The translations under genes and the position numbers were made by a program. Of a stretch of DNA of 64,000 nt, positions 56,553 through 64,000 are shown piece after piece. How positions within the stretch are numbered: position 1 is the first letter of the stretch; every line of letters begins with the position of its first letter. The stretch lies in NCBI GenBank assembly GCA_021014325.1, contig CM037457.1:8724721-8788720 (forward strand). The letters are read 5' to 3'. This stretch comes from Plazaster borealis. Its lineage: Eukaryota; Echinodermata; Asteroidea; Forcipulatida; Labidiasteridae. The notes beneath the pieces were generated by a model. That model was not told the DNA's origin and ran no database searches. It saw only the letters and a program-made list of their open reading frames with translations.

Positions 56553-59166
56553 ATGGCAGAGGCAAAAAATGTTGCAGTGTCACTACGTGAAGCTCGACCG
56601 CTACAGGTAAACAATTTATTTTTAATGAACAATTAATGATACACATCTGGGTCCAATTGTCGGGTTATGCTTATTGTAAGCGGGAAATCAATGCTTAATC
56701 TTGTAGCAGAAAAATCCTTGCTTAATGCAATACGTGAGTATTTCACAATGTACAAGGAATTTTAGATTTGTCTGCTTGCATACCTCATGTTCTGAGCCTT
56801 TTTTTTTTTAAACACCCAGTGCAGAAATCTCTTTATAATTTGCTGATGGGTGTCTGTGTGTGGATGTATCTGTAATTCTGTATGTTATTGGAAATCCTCT
56901 CTGAATTCTGCATTTAACCCCCCAAGCTTTACACAGGAAAAGCATTTTGATTTCATCTTCAACCTTCCCAAGCAATGAGTAAAACCGTTCAAAAATTACC
57001 AAGCTATGAGCCAAAAGCCTGAAAATCCATGGATTTTGTTGGAATTTTTCACTTTGATTTATGGGCTGCGCACTATCTGCATGCTGTGTAAACAAGAGCC
57101 ATTGTAGTTATTATGGACCTCAAGTTGCTGCATGCAGTGTATTTTATGTATCGATAACCATTAATATTGATGGCGATCAGTGCGTGTATGGGGTTGTCTA
57201 CCCGTAGAATGAGGAAGTGCTTTTAAAAGTAAGTGGGATGTAGGGCTAAGAAGACAAATTGATTTCCATTTCTTGAAAACTTTTTAAAAATGATTTTTAT
57301 ATGTTTAAATGCTTCTTGTATTAGTACACCCTCGCACTTTGTTAACCAATGTTTCTGACAAATCAATTTGGCGCATTTATTGTAAATTGTGTCCTTGCTT
57401 TGAGTAACTTCCCTTGTAAAACTTCAGTATGAAACAGCATTTCCCAAAACATGTGACATAGCAACATAACCCCTTACCCCTTACCAAGTAGCTTTTACAG
57501 CCTTGTTTGGGGCAAACTTGAAACGGCTGACATGAAAATGAAATTGAAAAACATACACAACGACCTAACAAAAAAGTACCTACTCTTGCCGTAAACAGCA
57601 GAGACATGACTTTCTACTTTATCTGTATACAATACCACGAATAAACATAAACAACTAGGTTGTTGCAAGGCGGGCGAAGCGCGCTGACTTTTTTCCTATG
57701 GCACACTGCGAAAAAGGGCCCTCCTGAATGGGTAAATTGTTAGGGCGCACTGTTCTGTGAATCCCCCGTATTAGTAAAATAGAAGGAATTAATTTATTAG
57801 TTATAATAATTGTAATTATTATTACAGAGTCAAATAACTGCTTGTATTTCCTGTTGTTGTTATTGTAGCACCATCAGCACAATCTACGCCTGCGGGAAAA
57901 TCAACCACTTCAGCAGGCAATGGATTTAACCAGAGGTAATTGCACAATTTTGTATCTGAAGTCTTGACTTAAACCAGTGAGACCTATTTGGTTAATGCTG
58001 GAAGACATGTACACCATGCACAACTGTCACAAACAAGCAAACAAAGGCCAGATAAAACCATTTTTAAAATATCAAGGGATGTCTTTGGCAGACATGTTTA
58101 CACCCCAGAGCTATATATTTTTTGCATGAGGAGCTAACTAAGTGTGCTCTCAACTAGACTGGTCCTCTGTCTTTATCTGCAAGGATAAAGACAGGCACTG
58201 GTCTTACATGCCCAATGAATTCATTGGATAAACGTGCTGTGACATAAGCTTTCCATACCTGAGTTACGATTGGTCCGAGGTGATGTAATTTGTCAGCTTG
58301 CACTTTTGATCGTCTGCATGCAGCGTGTGCATAATGTTGTGTACATCGATGTAGTGTTTTTTGTATTCACTATAAAATGTGTACATGTAATGCGAGGTCA
58401 AAGGTACATCTGGCAACATCCGGTCAGGCTGGTATCTGGCGTTATTCACGAGCCTCGAAGTGTGACGTCAGATGTTCAGGCTAGCTCTCAACCTGCTATT
58501 CTTCTTTTCCTTCAGTAGAAAGAGGGACAAAGGGTACTGGAATTCATGCTCAAAATTTCCCTTTTTCCTGGGATTTATGTAATCCCCAATTCCAAACCTT
58601 TGTCCTTTTGTTGTACGAGTGAGCCTTACAAGAGATTTATAAGATGCCATGATTGTTACTATTGTATTCGGCATGGGAGGTGAGTCTAAGATTCCAGCAT
58701 GCCGTGGCCGATTATGGGCTTACGGCCAAAGGTTCGGCCGATTCACTGTGAACATAAACCACATTTTCAAAAGAGAACAAGAAATTCCATGTACAGCCAC
58801 ATACCTGCTTTGATCCTGATGTCACAGCTCCTTCAAATACTCTCTTTTTGTATAGATATACCAATAGGAGAAATGCATCGGCAGGAAAGAGCTACACTCA
58901 ATAAATTACTGCATGAGAGACCACAGCTTTTAGCTACATCCAACAGGTTTCACTATGGCAAGATGGCCCTTCTTTTTGGAGTACCCAGTGAGGAAACCCG
59001 TTTGATGGAAAATGCAGAGGATGTACTGAATCATATCTCCCAGACACAAGAGGTTGAGATTACCGTTGCAGATTTTCTGAACAAACTTGAAGGCTGTGGT
59101 CAATGTTTTGATGTTGTACGTCGACTTTCCAAACAAATTATCCAACGAGATGGAGAGCAACACTAG
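56553..59166 (+). CDS. Unrecognised 143 aa protein, three exons
   Basis: Exons 56553-56606 (18 codons from ATG), 57869-57935 and 58856-59166, with consensus splice sites and consistent phases, stop TAG at 59164. The N-terminus is short and polar (MAEAKNVAVSLREARPLQ), the second exon histidine- and glutamine-rich (HHQHNLRLRENQPLQQ). The last ~100 residues look all-helical and end ADFLNKLEGCGQCFDVVRRL. That final pattern (hydrophobic helix, L..LE..GQ...VV..L) is like the end of CARD/death-fold domains, families expanded in echinoderms, but the match is by eye and weak. No signal peptide or membrane segment. AATAAA at 59264-59269 fits the 3' end. I do not assign a function. Confidence 0.7.
58515..58745 (+). 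repeat. Dispersed repeat, copy 2 of 2
   Basis: Direct relative of 31066-31285, in the intron just before the last exon of the 143 aa gene. A short ORF across its right edge (from 58699) joins repeat to exon and should not be used as the gene start. Confidence 0.7.
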
Positions 59167-59248
59167 GTCACTCTAAAAGGAAAAACCTGTAATGAAAACA
59201 GTTCTGTGGAGGTGTTCCACATCAATGCCTGAAATTGGTAAAATTACT

Positions 59249-60080
59249 GTCTATAAATAAGGGAATAAAAGAGTGGGACGAGTTCTTAAACGGCCGTTTA
59301 AAACCGGCAGGGTCGTGGCCGTGCAATAAAGCACGTTTAAGAACGTTTAAGAACGAGTCACTACTCATTTATTCCCATTCATAAATGCCTTTTTGTTAAA
59401 AAGTGAAAGAATAAGGAAAATCGGTGGTAAAAAGACAATCTCTGACATCGAATTTGGTACATTTTCAAAAACTTTTGTAAAATTCTGTTTTGTGGGCGTT
59501 GGGTTGTGTGTACGCGCGTGTACAAAAAGATTAGGCTACGCTCGGGAACTATAGCCATGTATTGCGTTCCGCGTAAGTAAATTGGTGGAGCTTGCGTGTC
59601 CAATACGCGAAGCCCAGGCGGTTATAAACACTCTTGGCCGTGCTTTATCATCCGTTTAAACACCCCCACGTGACGTGCTCTCCACCAATAGGAATAGCGA
59701 AACTGTCTGGGGTATTTATGAATAGCCATTCATAAATACCTGGAGTGTTTATTCAATCAGATTGGTTGGAACATGATTACGTGGTAGTGTTTCACCAATC
59801 TTAAATCATAGATAAAGATATAGTAGGAATTAAAGACCGGTTGGCTAAAGCGCGTCCGATACTCGCCATCATATCCATTAAATGCGTGTTGGCGCATACT
59901 GAAACTTATGCAGGTGCTTGTAACTTGTAATAAAATACACACTGGTACTCAATTATCAGTATGGGAATGGTGACTCTGTCTTCAGCAGCTGTTTAATACC
60001 TTGCAGGGTTGTGGCCATGCGACAAAGGACCTTGCCTTCGGCTTGGTCGTTTATTGCATGGCCATGGCCCTGCCACACTT
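59249..60080. mobile_element. Palindrome-rich element downstream of the 143 aa gene
   Basis: Contains GGTATTTATGAAT/ATTCATAAATACC as a perfect hairpin at 59710-59741, GCAGGGTCGTGGCC near 59309 and a GCAGGGTTGTGGCCATG...CATGGCCATGGCCCTGC hairpin at about 60003-60075. No ORF. Boundaries uncertain. Confidence 0.5.
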
Positions 60081-60112
60081 CTGAATCTCTGCAGGATGAT
60101 TGTTACACTTTT

Positions 60113-60345
60113 CCAGTGTTGTAGTACTCATACTCTTTACTCGCACTTGAGTACTACCACTTAAGAACTACTCAAGTACCATTTTTAAGATACTCGTACT
60201 CAAAATCGTACTCGGCTAGCAAAATTCTTGTACTTGAAGTCCCTATTTGATATTCGGCTCACAAATTACCTGTTCTCGAAGTCTTGCACTCGTACTCGAC
60301 TAAAATGTACTTGCACTTGATTTCAGTACTACTTTCCTTTTTGTG
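60113..60345. mobile_element. CAGTGTTGTAGTACTC element fragment
   Basis: Begins with the same CAGTGTTGTAGT tip as the MITE at 55517 and is rich in ACTCGTACTCG/ACTTGAGTACT words. Right end not clear. Confidence 0.5.
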
Positions 60346-61605
60346 TTTAAGTTGTTCGATACTGATGATCTAAATGCACTCAAAGTATTGATTGCTTTTC
60401 TTTGTACCATGAAATGCAATGGCCGCATGGGTTGGGTCTGCGTACAGATCAACCATTTACCATCATTTACCATCTAGAAAATTAGCCTCTGGAACCAGAC
60501 TGTTGCAAGCTCATTTTGTTTATGTGCATTTCTACATGAAATACTTTTGGGGTTATCTGCGCACTGCAACATTCACTGCCAATTAAGTTACAATAGAAAA
60601 GACATCTCAATAATTTCCTTGTGATCATGTATAATCTAGTGAAATTTCATTGAAAAATTGTAAAATGGAAATAGTGGAAGCCTTTCACTTGCATTGAGTG
60701 TATTCATTGAGGCATACATTGGGATGGAAAGATACAGAATTATGCAGTACTTACTGTACATTGAACTATTGTTTACAAGATAATTGATTTAAACATCCAC
60801 GGGATACCTCTTTGAAATTCTTTGTGTTTTAGAATCCTAAAAAAAACAAACCCAATGTTGTTGTTTGTTAATAGAGTAAGGTTTAAAGTAGGAGTGATTT
60901 GATCTTTTACCTGGTTTTTTTTTAGAATAGGTTTTTAGAATTAGATTTGTTGTTTTGTTTTGTTACCCCTTCCTGGTAAAATTCCAGGATTTGTGCCTGC
61001 TTCTTAACAAAAAATGTGTACTTTGTGTAATCCTTGTTCATGGACCAAGGGACATGTCACATAATGTTTGATACATTCTTGGTTTTTGGTTGAGCAAATC
61101 ATTCCAATCCATGAAAAGTTTTGTCCATAAACACACTATAAAACAAACCTTGGAAATTTAGGTGGTCATATTTCCCCAAAAAATCTAAATAATAATTTAA
61201 ATTTTGTTGCAGGATTTTATGACTGTTCATGTGAACTTATTTTAATATGGCAAATTGAAACATGACTATGAGTGTTTTGAAATATAATCAATGGTTTTCA
61301 GGACAATTGGTATTGGTATCAAGTTTATAAAAACCATTTGTAAGTTTTTTAAATTTGTAGAAATCAATCCTATATTTTCTACTTATTCAAATAGGAAATA
61401 TGTATATTGAACAAATTAACTGCTCATTTTACTTGAAATGATTTTTTTTCTAGAAAAGTCAAAATAAGTTTGTAGATAATTAGTATGAATTACCCTCTGT
61501 GAGTTAATTTGCACTTTACGTTTTGTATATGAGATTTAAAAGTAAAAGTTTGTTTTTCTATTAAAGGGAAAGAAATAGCTAGAAATATTGAGTGGTTGAT
61601 TTTCA

Positions 61606-61762
61606 GCACTGGGGCCGATTTCAAAAAGCACGAAGATTCATCTTAAAATGAGTTGTCAATATTGCCATAGTGATAAGTATTGCAACATCACACTTTGCTT
61701 AGCAATTTAGAGTGATTTGCAGTCAAGATTAATCTTAACTCTTTGTAAAATCGAGCCCTGGA
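61606..61762. mobile_element. Short MITE
   Basis: Left GGGGCCGATTTCAAAAAG and right CTTTGTAAAATCGAGCCC are imperfect inverted repeats; AAGATT..AATCTT words inside. ~155 bp. Confidence 0.6.
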
Positions 61763-61800
61763 GGACTTTCACTTTCATACAGTGACCACAGAGTAAGAGT

Positions 61801-62752
61801 CTTCATATGTACAGCATAGAGGAAGAAACTTCCTATGTACAGCACAGAGGAAGAGTCTGCTTATGTACAGCATAGAGGAATAAACTTCCTATGTACAGCA
61901 CAGAGGAAGAGAATTCCTTTGTACAGCACAGAAGAAGAAACTTTCTATGTACATGAACAGCACAGAGGAAGAGAATTCCTATGTACAGCACAGAAGAAGA
62001 AACTTCCTTTGTATAGCACAGAGGAAGAGAATTCCTATGTACAACACAGAGGAAGAAACTTCCTATGTACAGCACAGAGGAAGATACTTCCTATGTACAA
62101 CACAGAGGAAGGGACTTTCTATTTACAGCACAGAGGAAAAGTCTTCCTTTGTACGGCACAGAGGAAGAAACTTCCTATGTACAGCACACAGGGGAGACTT
62201 CCTATGTACAGCATAGAGGAAGAGACTTCCTATGTACAGCACAGAGGAAGAGAATTTCTATATACAGGACACAGGAAGAGACTTCATATGTACAGCACAG
62301 AGGAAGAGTGCAGTACAGCACAGAGGAACTCTCTTTCTGTGTACAGCACAAAGGAAGAAACTTCCTGTGTACAGCACAGAGGAACTCTCTTCCTATGTAC
62401 AGCACAGAGGAAGAAACTTCATATATACAGGACACAGGAAGAGGCTTCCTATGTACAGCACAGAGGAAGAGTGCAGTACAGCACAGAGGAACTCTCTTTC
62501 TGTGTACAGCACAAAGGAAGAAACTTCCTGTGTACAGCACAGAGGAAGAGACTTCCTACATTATGTACAGTACAGAGGAAGTCTCTTCCCATGTACAGCA
62601 CAGAGGATCTCTCTCCCTGTGTACAGCACAGAGGAACTCTCTTTCTGTGTACAGCACAGAGGAACTCTCTTTCTGTGTACAGCGCAGAGGAACACTCTTC
62701 CTGTGTACAGCACACCCTCTGTGCTGTACATAAGAAGAGTCTTCCTCTGTGC
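61801..62752 (+). repeat. 28-bp minisatellite, ~33 copies
   Basis: Unit TATGTACAGCACAGAGGAAG + AAACTTCC with variants, some deleted to 22-25 nt. Because 28 is not a multiple of 3 and the unit lacks stops, three overlapping forward frames and several reverse frames stay open (up to 317 codons). They repeat phrases like MYSTEEE, YVQHRG and FLCTAQR in turn. No splice signals or homology support coding. The array ends in an inverted piece (62713-62752). Confidence 0.9.
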
Positions 62753-62971
62753 TCTACATATTTGTTGTCCATCTTTAAATTTGTATAGTGTCCATTCCAA
62801 ATACAAAACATTATTTTTAAATGTTTTACAGTTCTAAGAAGGCATATTTAACTGTAAATCCATGTGGCATTTTTTTTAATGAGGAATGTCTTGTAAATAA
62901 TAAAATTCCTTCCTTAATTCCATTGTGATATGTATTTTTTAAAATAATTTGGGTTTGAACAAAGACAAATT

Positions 62972-63092
62972 TACTAGAGCGGGATTTGAACCAACAACCT
63001 CTTGCAATTGAGCTATATAGCTATGTTGGCGGTCTCCCTTTGTCAATATCTTTGTTCCCCCGAACAAAGATATTTACATAATAGGGAGACCT
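62972..63092 (-). mobile_element. SINE-like tRNA remnant plus hairpin
   Basis: On the - strand TAGCTCAATTGCAAGAGG (A-box-like) and TTGGTTCAAATCCCGC (B box). Overlapping at 63031-63092, GGTCTCCCT..ATATCTTTGTTC and GAACAAAGATAT..AGGGAGACC form an inverted repeat. Confidence 0.55.
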
Positions 63093-63608
63093 ATTGCTAA
63101 ATTTTCAAAAATACCTTATCAAAAAATTGTTATAAAGAGTTCATTCTGAAGTCCCGAGTCTCATTTCTGCTTTGTAATTCTTTATTTTGCTGTCCTCTTA
63201 TAACAGCGTTCCTGTTACAGAGAGGTAATTTGGCCGGTCCCAGCAACCTTGTTATAACGAAAGTTATACCCGGATAGGCCTACTTGTTTTTATACCACGT
63301 TGTGATCTGCTTCTCAGTATTTTATTATTGTGGAAGGTGTGATGATGCCGAAAAAGTTCCAGCTTGGCTGAGTCTCGTTCATGTATCCGCTTCAAAACCA
63401 TCGTAACCTTCTGGTAGTGAAAAAAACGTATGTTTCAACAGTACGGCTTTATGCTAATTAGGTCATATCAGCACAAGTGTAATTTAAACTTAAATACTTT
63501 GAACCTTAAAATGGGGACCAAAAATTGTCTTTTCCCCCCACACCAGAAAACTAGCTACACGCCTGGGCGTGTCAAGCACTAACAACAACCGGGCAGCATA
63601 TTTTTTTG

Positions 63609-63791
63609 TTACACCGCAGCGAGGGGTTTTGTACTGTAATACTGCGAATTCCTGTCTTGAGATGAGACTACAAACATTTATGGTTTAGGGTTAAGGGTAA
63701 GGGTCAGGGTTAGGGTTTAGGGTTACATGTAGTCTCCTATCTCAAGACGGAATTGACAGTGTTACAGTACAAACCCCTCGCTGCGGTGTAA
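63609..63791. repeat. Hairpin with telomere-like loop
   Basis: Arms of ~65-70 bp: TTACACCGCAGCGAGGGGTT...CTGTCTTGAGATGAGACTAC against GTAGTCTCCTATCTCAAGAC...AACCCCTCGCTGCGGTGTAA. The loop (63682-63724) is degenerate TTAGGG repeat (GGTTTAGGGTTAAGGGTAAG...). Foldback element. Confidence 0.85.
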
Positions 63792-64000
63792 ATTAAAAAA
63801 TACGCAACCGGGCAAGGATCGCCTTGGGGCTCACTGGAAATTGACTATCTGACCTCTGCTCTCAAAAATAACAAATAAATGCTCTCTAAAAAAGAAAATG
63901 CTCTTTAAAATAAAAAAATAACTGCTCTTGTATAGCGATTGCACTAACAGGCTTTCGTACTTTCACAGATTACAGAAACCTACACGCAATGTATTACAAG

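Noticed and set aside
58699..59166. 155-codon ORF as an intronless gene
   Set aside because: Its first part is a dispersed repeat shared with 31066-31285. Only the part from 58856 follows a good splice acceptor and continues two upstream exons in phase.
61835..62788. 317-codon ORF as a real repetitive protein
   Set aside because: Product of a 28-bp minisatellite open in every forward frame; no homology, no splice or promoter evidence.
1..64000. CRISPR arrays, operons, ribosome binding sites
   Set aside because: The window is eukaryotic; the tandem arrays lack spacer-repeat structure.

Overview
This is a window of nuclear genomic DNA from a marine invertebrate deuterostome. An echinoderm, most likely a sea star, is my best guess. 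The reasons are spliced genes with GT-AG introns, FCHSD, VAMP7 and ASMTL/Maf orthologues close to their vertebrate counterparts, tRNA-derived SINEs, TTAGGG-type telomere-like repeats, many foldback/MITE elements, and a tandem array of secreted single-exon C-type lectins. The species assignment is inference; animal nuclear DNA is certain. Two blocks of 500 N (4501-5000 and 30001-30500) are scaffold gaps.

Layout. 1-4 kb: three internal exons of an F-BAR/SH3 gene (FCHSD2/nervous wreck type, + strand), with both ends missing. 5-9.2 kb: repeat territory, with two ~0.81-kb direct repeats flanking a 130-bp tandem array of 260-bp higher-order structure. 9.3-30 kb: a C-type lectin cluster on the + strand with five intact 165-168 aa genes and one truncated copy, arranged as a duplicated ~4.7-kb two-gene block offset by ~9.0 kb. 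The cluster also carries two kinds of decayed lectin remnant: a half-CRD relic just after each intact gene, and three copies of an EPN-bearing C-terminal CRD exon or pseudo-exon. 30.5-33.1 kb: no gene seen. 33.3-39.1 kb: a complete seven-exon VAMP7 gene on the - strand (219 aa). 39.2-44.2 kb: intergenic DNA dense in palindromes, inverted GTCGCCCC arrays and telomere-like repeat. 44.4-50.1 kb: a complete six-exon Maf-family nucleotide pyrophosphatase (213 aa, + strand), homologous to the N-terminal half of ASMTL but without its methyltransferase half. 50.1-56.5 kb: foldback elements and a hammerhead-ribozyme-like motif. 56.5-59.2 kb: a three-exon gene for an unrecognised 143 aa helical protein with a weak death-fold look. 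59.2-64 kb: repeats, including a 28-bp minisatellite (~33 copies) that fakes long ORFs, and a hairpin with a telomere-like loop.

How the genes relate. VAMP7 (endolysosomal R-SNARE), FCHSD (membrane curvature and actin), Maf (nucleotide-pool sanitation) and the lectins (probable secreted carbohydrate recognition) do not form a pathway. The lectin array is the biologically distinctive part. Its copies differ mainly at sugar-binding and disulfide positions: four carry the galactose-type QPD motif and one carries the mannose-type EPN motif, which suggests diversification by duplication, perhaps with conversion.
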